This document shows, one piece after another, positions 1 through 9,844 of a stretch of 22,705 bases of DNA. The translations under genes and the position numbers were made by a program. This DNA comes from Rhizophagus sp. LPA8_4_AMF (Eukaryota; Glomeromycota; Glomeromycetes; Glomerales; Glomeraceae): positions 1 to 22,705 of the forward strand of contig JADRCO010001086.1 in NCBI GenBank assembly GCA_021464525.1, given 5' to 3'. Each line of letters starts with the position of its first letter. The stretch's first letter is position 1. Below the pieces are notes generated by a model that did not search any database, was not told where the DNA came from, and saw only the letters and a list, made by a program, of their open reading frames with translations.

Positions 1-52
1 TTTTTTTAACCGTTTAAGTTAAAAAAATTAGCCAATCAAAAAATAATGCTTA

Positions 53-130
53 TCACGTGAGGGTGAGTAATAATATTCCTCACCCGGGGTGAAGAATAAA
101 TTCACCCATATTATTATTAGAAATAATAAT
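53..130. repeat. Cluster of short GGGTGA/TCACCC hairpins
   Basis: A GC-containing island stands in almost pure AT sequence. It starts with the palindrome TCACGTGA (53-60), followed by GGGTGAG (61-67) pairing with CTCACCC (79-85), then GGGTGAA (87-93) pairing with TTCACCC (101-107), then an ATTATTATT/AATAATAAT inverted repeat to about 130. The alternating orientation gives three consecutive potential hairpins. It may be the end of a small inverted-repeat element cut by the window edge, or a cluster of binding sites. Only the base pairing is certain. Confidence 0.5.
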
Positions 131-1755
131 AAAATTTTATTCATAAATTATAAATTTATTTAAATTTAATTGAAATATAAATTTTAATTTAAATTTAAGA
201 TTTGTTTCCTAGTATTTTTCAAAAATTCATTACATTAATAGTAATTTTATAATTTTTTAATGGAAAATTTTGAAAAGTAATTAATTTTTTAACATTATTA
301 ATTATATTATTTAAAGTATAATTAATCATATAAAATATATCTAAAAATATATAAATATATATATAAATAAATAATTACATTATTTAAAATTGTTTAAAAT
401 TTATGATTAATTTAAATATACATTTTTATTGATAAATTTTAATATATATCACAAATGTATAAATATATAATGATAGTACTTTTTTAATTTAAATGTACTA
501 CAAAAAATTAATAGCAAAAGTTAAAAGTAAAAATTAATTTTCTATATTCTTTTTAAACATCTTATAAAATAATTTGGCTATTGAAAAAATAATTTGAAAA
601 TTAAAATATAAAATACAACTACTAAAATTAAGTTATAATATGCTAAAAAAAAAGAAATCAGATCTATTTATAAGAAAGAAAATAAACATATTTAAAGGTT
701 AATTGATTTATTACTTAAGTTTTTAGCCTATTATATAATTTATTAAAATTTAAAAGAAGCCTTTAAAAAGGCTCTTTCTGAAAATAATAATATTTTTTTT
801 TTTCACAGCGCATGTTATACTTTATTAGAGTTAATGTAATTTACAACTTGTAATACTGAAAATTAGCTATTTAATGTAATTAAATATAATACCATCTGTC
901 ATTCTAATGAACCCTATATGTGCACTGTCAGTGGAATCTTATTCCTGTATGGGTAAGGATGTTAAGATAATACCTTATCTTAGCGGAACTACCTTATAGT
1001 TAAAGAAACTTGGTGTCCAAGGACCTGCTGCACTGCAATTTTTATAAATCCCACTGACTCTCCAAAATAATAAATGTATACCGCTAGTTCACATAACTAT
1101 ATTGTCGTCTGTGTACAAAAGCCAGAGTAAAAATTCCAAAAGATAATACAGTAGTTGATCACATAGAGTAGGAATCCTCTAGCCAATTGTATAGTAATAT
1201 AATTAATTCTTCACTATCGTATATAATAGATGTAATATATCCAGCTAAAATAATTGAGTTGGGTATTGCAGATAGGACTCCAATCAAAATGAATGCTCAG
1301 GAAACCAAAAGCTTCATACCTTCCAAATCAAATTATTAACTAAAAATATCACACCCATCCAAGAAAAATCTATAACAAAAAATATAACAAAAAGAAGAAA
1401 AAAAGAAAAGAAAGAAGGAAAAGAATAAAATCTATATAAAATAAAATGAAAAAATATAAAACTAATATAAAACCAGCAACACAATAGAACGTAATCCATT
1501 TGTCTCTATCCTTCTTCTGTCATAATGTAAAAAACCATCCAAATATGAGGCACAAATCCGTTCAGTTATCAATTTTAAAGGTATTAATGAATAATATTCC
1601 AGTTAAATGTAGATAGATTTGTGGCCAAAAAGTAGACTAATAAGAGGTAAACTCCAAAAAAGGGTAAAGGCTATACACGTCACATAGTAATTGTTGTTGT
1701 TGACTTCGTATGTGGGAATTTTCTTTGTTCACAATAATATGTGTCAAAAACGTGT
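131..1755. other. AT-rich intergenic stretch, no supported gene
   Basis: No frame shows convincing coding sequence. Positions 131-800 are AT-rich with poly-A/T runs. From about 800 to 1750 the composition is less extreme, which may mean a decayed element or old coding sequence, but I recognise no domain. A small hairpin, TAAGATAA-TACC-TTATCTTA, lies at 963-982. A purine-rich tract lies at about 1386-1430. Confidence 0.5.
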
Positions 1756-2088
1756 TCAGGTCGAAGGAGGCTTAGGTTGTGATATAATATGACTTTCTGA
1801 ATAAGGCCAATCAAGTAAATAAACCCTTTTAGAAAAAGGGGGTGGGAGAGAAGGACGAAAAGAAGGGAGAAAAGAAGGCGGTAAAGACGAAAAAATATTC
1901 AAAAATCTTTTAAAGTCGATAACTGTACGTTTAAAGAAAATTGTTTGTAGGTGTACTAATCTACTATTAGCTTTATCTAACCATTTAACTAAGAGGTGAT
2001 AATACGTAGGACTGTTGGTATAGTCACAAGTAGTGTTTAAGAATTGAAGAAAGTCCTCATTTTTTAGGGCTTCTTGAACTCTTTTCAT
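1756..2088 (-). CDS. Small uncharacterised ORF, possibly a gene fragment
   Basis: This is a 110-codon reading frame starting at an ATG, MKRVQEALKNEDFLQF. I do not recognise a family. The first ~65 residues have mixed, protein-like composition (helical, with aromatic and charged residues, for example LVKWLDKANSRLVHL). After that the frame enters a low-complexity Pro/Ser/Phe segment (SLPPSFLPSFRPSLPPPF) that is just the translation of a polypurine tract on the plus strand (about 1832-1895). The credible part may therefore be one exon of a gene whose splice junction falls before the tract, or a relic of a mobile element. No clear promoter or poly(A) signal decides between these. Confidence 0.3.
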   Translation of the reverse strand: MKRVQEALKNEDFLQFLNTTCDYTNSPTYYHLLVKWLDKANSRLVHLQTIFFKRTVIDFKRFLNIFSSLPPSFLPSFRPSLPPPFSKRVYLLDWPYSESHIISQPKPPST

Positions 2089-4000
2089 AATATTTCGTTA
2101 TATTTAAAGAACTGCTTAAGCTTGAGAAACACGGTACTTCATAATATATCTGCTTATAATAACTTCTTATTGCTGTAGGTTACTTGCAAACCCAAAATAA
2201 AATCTAACAGTCAGTCTACTAAGGCCTACTGAGAATAAAAATCTCGAAGAAAACTATTTAAAGAAAATAAAACAATAAAGAACAATGTATATTAAAAGCT
2301 TAAAGTGTATTTATTATAAAAAAAATAAAGAAAAATAAAGAAAAATAAAATTTTTTAACGAAAAAATATTAGTAAAAAAAAATGGTCATGAACATGACCA
2401 GAAAGAGTTCTCGAAAATAATATTTAAAATTTATAAAAAAAAGATTTTTGGATATTTTTTTAATAATAAATTATAATTATTATACAGTTTTTTCTTTTTA
2501 GAAGCTGATCTATTGTTTTATTTCTTTAAATAGTAAATAAAACTTCTTCATTTCTTTTAAATAAAATATAAGATTTTATGAAAAATTTTATTAGTAAGAA
2601 ATTTTATGATAAATTTTAATGTTAGTAATATAGCATTATTTTTTATATATATATATGTTAACCAAATAATATTTGCATTATTTTAAAAGATAAAATACAT
2701 TTTAATTTAAAATCAAATCTCATTTAGGTTGAATTATATATATGGAAATTTTAATAATTAAATTCAAAAATTAAAATAGATATTTTAAATACACTTATTT
2801 ATTAATCAATGACTTAATTTATGTTTATTAAATAGGGTTCACTTTTTTTTTTTCAATAAATATAAAATTATTTATATAGTTTGCATCTATAATTTAAACA
2901 ATTTATATATAAGTTAGTATTAAAATTTGCTTATTGATCATATAAAATTTTAAAAATTGCTTATTTCAAAAATATTTTTTAAAAATTTTAAACTACATAC
3001 CCCTATTTTTTTAATTAACTAATAATTCAAATTTAATGAAAATTATACCATTGAATTCATCTTAATAAGAGAATCCAATAATAATTTTATTTTTTTAACT
3101 TTAATATTTACTAAAATATAATATAAAATAATTTTTTAACTAATATAATAAGAGATATTTGGAATTCTATTACAAGTTATATAATATAAATTGTATATAA
3201 TTTATAGTTTTATATAGATAGTATATATTAAAACCCTTTATTATATTTCCAATTTTAATAATTTTAATAAAATGTTGATAATAAGTTAATAATTAATATT
3301 TATTAATTTGAAAAATTTAAAATAATAATTATTATATTAGTTTTTAAATATATAGCTATTTATATTAAAAAAATGCATAAATTACATAAATAAAAGGTAC
3401 TATTTATAAAATGAACTAATAATAATAATTTAATTTGAACAATAAATTAATACAAATAAAAGAAATTTATTTGCCAGAATTTTGGGATGTATTAAATACT
3501 ATATACAGATTTTTTAAATAATACTTCATATTGGTAATTATGTGATAAATTTGAAAATGATTAGCAAATGATTAATAAAATTCATATAATAAAATAAAAA
3601 GTTTACTATACTTTTATTTAAAAAAATATTAAAAATAAATTTATTTTTATTATTATCTTATACTATTTTTGCATTATATTTTAATTATATAATTTCAATA
3701 ATAATTTTATTATTATTATCTAACAAAATTTTATTTTATTTAATTTATTAATATTAATATATTCCAATTTAAATAGAATATTACTATATAGTAGTTTTTG
3801 TATAATATTATTTAAGTTATTTTTATTGAGTATTGCTAATCTTAATGTATTTTACTACTAGATATAAAATTTTTACTTTCAATTAACACCTTCCTTAATT
3901 CTGGTAACTTTAACTTAATTCTGATTAAAATTATTATATACCCTCTTCATATAATACCCACTTTACAGAAACTTATAGTTTTCAATTAATATAGAATTAA
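2089..4000. other. AT-rich gene desert
   Basis: This is very AT-rich sequence with dense stop codons in all frames, short (AT)n runs such as the one near 2645-2656, and many poly-A/T tracts. A short perfect inverted repeat, GGTCATG-AA-CATGACC, lies at 2384-2399 (tggtcatgaacatgacca). I see no gene or RNA. Confidence 0.6.
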
Positions 4001-4358
4001 CATAGTTAAGTTTAACTTAACTATGCTGTTTTGATATTATTTTGATATTATTTTGATATTATTTCAATATCATTTCAATGTTGGTTTAATTTTAATATTG
4101 AAATAATATCAAAATTACATTAAAATGATATTAAAATGATATTGAAATAACATATTTAAGTTAAACTTAACTATGTTAATTTAATATCATTTCGATATTA
4201 TTCAATATTATTTTGATATTATTTTGATGTAATTCCAATATTAATTTGATGTCATTTTGATGTTGTTTGATTTAATATTGAAATAACATCAAAATAATAT
4301 TGAAATAATATCAAAATGATATTAAAATAGTATCAAAATAATATTGAAATACCATTGC
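4001..4358. repeat. Fold-back repeat built of 11-bp units
   Basis: The region has two successive inverted repeats. Each is introduced by a 25-bp palindrome: 4001-4025, with perfect 12-bp arms CATAGTTAAGTT/AACTTAACTATG around one base, and 4151-4175, the same with one mismatch and the complementary centre base. Between and after them, left arms consist of 11-bp direct repeats of TTTTGATATTA and variants (4029-4083 in the first copy). Right arms carry the complementary units (for example AATATCAAAAT), so each half folds on itself. The turns lie near 4080-4100 and 4262-4285. Both spliced strands are full of stop codons, so it is not coding. It may be a MITE-like or expanded fold-back element, or a locally amplified hairpin satellite. 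Confidence 0.8.
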
Positions 4359-4360
4359 TT

Positions 4361-6540
4361 GTAAATTTCAAGTTTTTGTAAAGAAATTTTACCTTAGGTT
4401 TACTGACACTTTTATTAAAGTAAGCGCAAGATAATAAGCTAATCAACAGTACATATATGGGATTTATTGAATGACAGATAATTTACAAATTTCTTATATT
4501 TTTATAGAATAGTTTTTATTTTACTTCATGTTCTAGATTAATACCTCCTGTATTAACAAATTTGTAAATATACTGCAAAATTTTAAAAAAAACAAATATT
4601 GTTAAAATAATACTAAAAAATAAATATCAAAAAATCTGCAATAAAAAAGCATTTAATTATAATTCTATAAAAATTCATATATAAATAATTTTAAACTTAT
4701 TGAATAATTTTATTTAGACATTCAGAAATAATTTATTTATACTAAAATATTAAATATTATTCTGAAATTTTACATAAAATCTTTTTAAAAAAATAAAAAT
4801 AATATTAAGTTAAAAAAAAATATATATATAAAATTTATTTTTAAAGTAAAAATTAGTAAAATAATATATATTTTACATTGGTAGTAAAATTAATATAAAA
4901 AGTTAAAAAAAAATAAAAATAAAGCAAATATTTAATATAATTATATAATACTATGACTTATTTGTATTATAATACTTTTTATTGTAAATAATTATTAATT
5001 TAATTATAGATATATTTTATAATTGCATTTGTAATCAGGGACTTTGAATACACTATAAAGAAGGTTTATCATGATAATTGATGTGATATCTACTAAGTTA
5101 ATTAGTATGAAAACCTTGAATCTGTATAAGGTTACACTAATAGTCAATAGTACTAAAAATTCACTCTGTACAGCAGACGAAGGTGATATAAAATAAATAG
5201 TGTGATATAATTATATTTAGGAGTCTTTTATAATCTTGTAAACTTATAATATACTGCATTATAAAATAAAAATAATTTGTTAAAATTGGATTACAAGAAA
5301 CTTGTTTAATAAATAAATTATTATATATAATTTATTAATAAAAAATGTAATATTACTATAAAAAATATATAATAATAGGATTTAATTTTATTTTCCATTA
5401 AATCAAGTTATTTCTAATATATTTTATTTTTTGTTTTTAACAATTAAAAATTAAAAAAAAATTATTTATATTGGATTACTAGATATTAAAATAATTGCAT
5501 AATTCTATTTATATATATATATATTATTACTTAAAAATAGATTTGACTTCTTTTTTAAAGGTAATGTCAGAAATATTTTATGATTGTTGAATTATAGATT
5601 ATATTGTATATTTTAATCTTTGGTTATAAAATAACATAAATAAATACCAAATAATTATATATAATAAATAAGACAATAAAGTTTTTTAATGTTGGTTACC
5701 ATTTTACTGTTTGTTTTTTTTGTAATAAATTGATTCCTTTAATTGGATTTTTAGGGTAATATATAGTTTTAATAAGATGATTGGCTGCTAGATGATAACT
5801 TCAGATAATTTACATTGAATTAAAGAAATTAATTTAATTTGTTCTTTACTTAATTTTGGCAGCTTTGTTATCAGATCTAAAGTATTGTCAAGTTTTTTTA
5901 CACCACAAGCTTTTTTCAATTGGTAAGTATAATTTGAAGTTAAATTCATTTTTTTAAAAAAGTTAACCTTTTAATAAACCATATTAAAATAATGAAACCT
6001 CTCAAGCATGATAATACAGATCCCTCTGACTCAAATACTTTCAAAGAAAGAAATTTTTAATTTAAAGAGCTGTTTCCAAAACGCTTTATTTATTTATTTT
6101 TTTTGATATTTTTTAAAATGTTTTTTGTAAAATTTGGAGTGAAAATAACCAGAAGAGTTCAAGATTATTAAAATTTAAAAATATATCAATTTAATGAGAA
6201 GTTTATTATAAGCCAAATTTAAACTTTGGTAAATTATGCCGACAAAACACCCCAGCATCATGAGCAGGCTAGAATGAAAAAAACTCTCATAAGTGTGCCA
6301 AGAACATGCCACTTACGTTCTGCTTTGAAGGTAAAATCCATTTTTTTGAAATGTTAATAACTGTATTTTCCAAATCAGGTATATCTTCATCTCCTTCTTG
6401 AGAGAAGTGGAGTCACTTCAATTTTCATACCATAGGCAATAAAAGAAATTAACTAGTTACTTGCTATAAAATTTTTTTTTTAACTATATACTGGTCCCTT
6501 TTTCTGATTATGTACTCTTTTTGGTGGTTCAGTTTGAGCT
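4361..6540. other. AT-rich intergenic stretch
   Basis: This is mostly very AT-rich non-coding sequence. Two less AT-rich patches, about 5035-5200 and 6235-6420, break the pattern. In the second, a short open frame (about 6238-6330) is followed by GTAAAA and could be a decayed exon, but it is closed upstream by stops and I recognise no product. Confidence 0.5.
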
Positions 6541-6543
6541 TGC

Positions 6544-6600
6544 TTAGCCGAGTGGTCTTCAATCTTCTTGCAGTAAAACACTCTGACTTCGAACTTCGGG
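6544..6600 (+). repeat. tRNA-like pol III head, possible SINE
   Basis: TTAGCCGAGTGG (6544-6555) is a perfect match to the tRNA A-box pattern. GACTTCGAACTTC (6585-6597) has the TTCGAA core of a B-box about 30 nt further on, the spacing expected inside a tRNA. The flanks do not form a clean seven-base acceptor stem, so it is not a convincing functional tRNA. A tRNA pseudogene or the head of a tRNA-derived SINE, whose body would be the repeats downstream, fits better. Confidence 0.45.
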
Positions 6601-6641
6601 AACTACAAACAAGTATACTCACATAGTATGTATTTTTTCTA

Positions 6642-6766
6642 GGACAAACCCTACGAACAAGCAGTCAGCAAAGTAGTCCGTGAATAACTGCATACTAATA
6701 ATTCCCAGACAAACAAAATAGTCTTTCCTTACGAACAAATAGTGCGCAAAGTAGTCTGGGAATTAT
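6642..6766. repeat. Direct plus inverted repeats downstream of the tRNA-like head
   Basis: Two imperfect direct repeats, about 6651-6680 and 6729-6758, share TACGAACAA and GCAAAGTAGTC and lie 78 nt apart. Across the second copy, a perfect 13-bp inverted repeat ATAATTCCCAGAC (6698-6710) / GTCTGGGAATTAT (6754-6766) closes a 43-nt loop. The region may be the body of a SINE or another small element. Confidence 0.6.
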
Positions 6767-7703
6767 ATATAACGTTTCCAACATTTTAATTACTATTCTC
6801 TAAAAGACTAAAACCCGATATTAAGAGGCGCCGAAACCGTAATTAATTCGCGGTTGTTAATACTAATAATCATAATGTAATATAGATTTAAAATATCTCA
6901 TAAATAGACAAGCATCCTTATTTGTTTTTAGTTACGTGAATCCACTATATATGGAATAAAATGTTTTTAAATTAAGCAATTTTGTAATTAGCCTCCAATG
7001 CAATTAAAATTATTCTTGAACTAAAGAACATATGGACTTTGTCTTTCTGATAATTATATCTAATGACACGAATGAAATGCAACGCTTGGTGTAAAAAAAA
7101 AAATCAAAATTCGTGGTGTTCTGTTTGCATCCTTTTCACCTTGAAATTGTTAAAAGATTACTCGAACCAAAAATTTTGATGTCTATATATAATGTCTGTC
7201 TATACGAGTATTAATGGTTTTACTAATAAATTTTATTTTAATAGAATTTTTAAAATAATCATAAGGTAATTGCCACATCTTGTCACGCACGCCCTATTTT
7301 TATTATTCATGTGCAAAGTTTCTATTTATCACGCAATATTGAAATTTCCTCTATAATAAGCTTATGCGTTTTTATATAGTTTTCAGATTAATGAAGTTTA
7401 TGGAATTTAAAATTGCAATCAAATCAAAAATTTGACTAAAATTAATCATAAAATAGAAGTCTAATTCAATCGGGTCGTCAAGGTCCTATTTGCGGTAATT
7501 AACTATTTACTACGTTACCCTTCACAGCTACGTAATCTCCCATTCGGCTCCAGCTTATCTTTATTTCTGTACGCGTTCGACAGGTTTTTAGTGATTCTTA
7601 TGGCAGATAAAAAGTTTACTTCATTTGTTACAACCATTACATTGTATCCAAAAATAAATGTCTTCATTAAATATATATCTAAGTATATCGTAAAGATTAT
7701 ATA
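6767..7703. other. Intergenic stretch without a supported gene
   Basis: This is less AT-rich than the desert to its left, but every frame is interrupted. I see no recognisable coding, RNA or mobile-element signature. Confidence 0.5.
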
Positions 7704-7782
7704 CTATATCTTTTGTTTGTGCGTCAAATATTGATTTGCCTAAAATTATTGGACGGCATTTATTGTAGCCATTTCCTTATTC

Positions 7783-7968
7783 TCATATTAATGAATATAT
7801 ATTTACGTGAAAGTTTAAATTTTCATTCCTGTGAGGAGCTTCTCCAAAGTCCATCAATACAACTTGAACATTTTCTAAATATAAATCTTTGATTTTTTGT
7901 TTTTGTATTGATAATATTGCTGTACAAAATAATAAAGATATGACCAATAGCGTCGATAAGATACTCAT
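7783..7968 (-). CDS. Candidate small secreted protein
   Basis: The frame is 61 codons from an ATG. Residues 1-20 (MSILSTLLVISLLFCTAILS) form an uninterrupted hydrophobic stretch typical of a signal peptide; the remaining ~40 residues are hydrophilic, with no family I recognise. A TATA-like CTATATAA lies on the same strand at 8118-8111, about 145 nt upstream. An alternative model splices after codon 54: donor GTAAAT at 7806, acceptor TTTTAG ending at 7740, a 67-nt intron, then eleven further codons to a TAG at 7704, giving 65 residues. If real, it would enter the secretory pathway. Short length and lack of homology keep confidence low; a chance ORF with a hydrophobic start is the alternative. 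Confidence 0.35.
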   Translation of the reverse strand: MSILSTLLVISLLFCTAILSIQKQKIKDLYLENVQVVLMDFGEAPHRNENLNFHVNIYSLI

Positions 7969-8854
7969 GATCCTTTTCAGGATTCACGATTGATAGATTG
8001 TAATTTGTAAAACGTATATAATATTGTATAGATTTTTAATAAACATGTATTTGAGTGAACGAAGGGAGGTTTGAAGAGATGATTTCAACGCTGTTTAAAA
8101 TTAAACGATCTTATATAGCGCGCACAGTCTTATTTTTTTCAGGATATCACGTGTATTAATTTAAAGTCTATTTAAAACTTTCATTAAACAGTATCTTTTC
8201 TCACAATCATTGTAAAATCTAAATATAAGTAATATCCTAAATCTATTGAATCGATCATTAGATTTTACTTCGATATTTTAGCATATAATAATTAAATTAC
8301 AGATAGTATAGATCATGTGAGCAAAAATAGGATCGCCTTTCAGAAAATAATAGGACATCATCGGTTTCATAGCGAAATTATATTATAGCATATAGATTCA
8401 TATGAAATGGAAGGTAATAAACAAAACGTAAAATCAGTTTCAATTTTATGAATGAAACATCATTAAATATGTATACGTGTTAAATCTCGATCTTGGGGAA
8501 AAAGTGAAACATCTGAAATTAACTAAAATTATACTTACATAATGATAATGAAACTATCATTTGATATTATTCTATAAACGTTAGAGATTATTGTAAAAAT
8601 TTTGTTATCCATGAAGATTATGTCAGAGTAATCCACACTTCCCTTTTATATTCCTTTGAGTACTTAGAATATGGCTATGCTGCATGATTATTTTCTTTTC
8701 TTTGTTCATATAAGTTATTAAAATTGGACGATGTCGAATTGTCGAATATTTGGCCATTCATACGCGTAAGTTATAAACTCCTTTATAAATAAACCTTTTC
8801 ATCACATATATTGTACGTAAAAATTTTATTTCTTCTATCAAAAGTAACATAACC
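7969..8854. other. Intergenic region between divergent genes
   Basis: No gene is supported. It should contain the promoters of the minus-strand small secreted ORF and the plus-strand mitochondrial-type gene. A TATAAAT at 8784-8790 lies about 65 nt before the ATG at 8855. Confidence 0.45.
8111..8118 (-). promoter_or_regulatory. TATA-box candidate for the small secreted ORF
   Basis: CTATATAA on the minus strand, next to a GCGCGC motif, lies about 145 nt upstream of the ATG at 7968. In so AT-rich a genome a TATA match alone is weak evidence. Confidence 0.25.
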
Positions 8855-9344
8855 ATGTTGCAAGTTCTACAAAAAAGTTTACTCGTCACTTCTAAAATTC
8901 ATCTTATGAGGTCTATGATGCTGCCTATGAGGTATCATTCTACTAACTCAACTAATTCGACTGAAGAATCTGCTAATCAACATACCATTCCGGATTTATC
9001 ATTGAAATTTGCCGAAATTTTGTAAGTTTATGATCAAATGCTTAAAATTTATTTTTTTTTTGGTTTTAAAAAAAAAAAAATTTTTTTTTATTAAATTTTT
9101 AAGGAGTATTAAAGAATACAACGATTCCCTACAGAATTTAGAAACTCTCTCTGAAATCGTTGAAGAAAACCTTACCAAGTTCACTAAAGCCAATTACAGC
9201 ACAAGAGCTTTGAACAGCTCTATCATATCAGAAATTGATTCTACAATTGAAAAGTTGAAAGATGGTGAAACGAAACGGGTCAAAATTAAGGATAATATTC
9301 ATATTGCATTGCAAGATAAATTGAAAAATATTTCATATACATGA
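8855..9344 (+). CDS. Small protein with mitochondrial-type presequence, unknown function
   Basis: Two exons, 8855-9021 and 9104-9344, are joined across an 82-nt intron (donor GTAAGT at 9022, acceptor AAG ending at 9103; phase 2). The product is 135 residues. The first ~36 residues are basic, rich in Ser/Thr/Met and free of acidic residues, ending in RYHST, which is typical of a matrix-targeting presequence with a cleavage site. The remainder is mostly charged and predicted helical, for example SLQNLETLSEIVEENLTKF, and could form a coiled coil. I recognise no family. The start is the only ATG that gives the presequence, and stops close the frame downstream. AATAAA at 9392-9397, 48 nt past the stop, fits a poly(A) signal. 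A single-frame view misses exon 1 and reads the intron as coding. Confidence 0.7.
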
Positions 9345-9844
9345 ATAATATAATGAATAATATTGTTTTAATATTATATCTTATGCTTTATAATAAATGA
9401 TTTTTACTTGATTATAAAAATATCGAGCGATGATTTTTGCAGTTTTTTTTATGTACAGTATATCGGTTTAGAACCGACTTTTAGAAAATGTTATATAATT
9501 ATATTATTTCAATAAATGACGATCGTGATTGAAACGAGGTATCAATAATATATATTTTAAGTATAGGTATAGTACTTTTACGTTAAGAATAATTTGATGT
9601 CTAATTGAAATTTTGGTTTTTTTTATTTGATTTATTCTATTAATAGCGAAAATAATAATAATAATAATATACACTTGCATGAAGAAATATAAAAATCGTA
9701 AATATAGTTCTATTACACGTTAAAATCACACACTAAGAATAACTCCTCAAATTATGAGAGAATCTATGAAAAAAAGGTCGGAATTTTTCTTAAAAAAACA
9801 GACAAACCAATAAAAAAAATAAAAAATAAAATAAAATAATAGGG
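9345..9844. other. Intergenic region between convergent genes
   Basis: About 500 nt separate two converging genes, with poly-T/A runs and an (AAT)n tract near 9650-9670. It holds both 3' ends and nothing else I can support. Confidence 0.5.
9392..9397 (+). terminator. Poly(A) signal candidate
   Basis: AATAAA lies 48 nt downstream of the stop codon of the mitochondrial-type gene, the right place for a cleavage and polyadenylation signal. The motif is common by chance at this composition. Confidence 0.35.

Noticed and set aside
1314..1499. Minus-strand ORF rich in Phe, Ile and Leu
   Set aside because: It is the translation of a purine-rich low-complexity tract. The apparent membrane character is an artefact of composition.
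4029..4358. CRISPR-like array
   Set aside because: The repeats are 11 bp without spacers and reverse orientation midway, the genome is eukaryotic, and there are no cas genes. It is a fold-back repeat.
6238..6332. Possible transposase or helicase exon
   Set aside because: The open stretch is only ~30 codons, closed upstream by stops, and shows no recognisable motif.
6544..6600. Functional tRNA gene
   Set aside because: The A- and B-boxes are present but no seven-base acceptor stem or complete cloverleaf can be drawn from the flanks.
8999..9193. Minus-strand ORF over the intron of the mitochondrial-type gene
   Set aside because: It overlaps the plus-strand gene and reads through the intron's A/T runs, giving poly-Phe/Lys.
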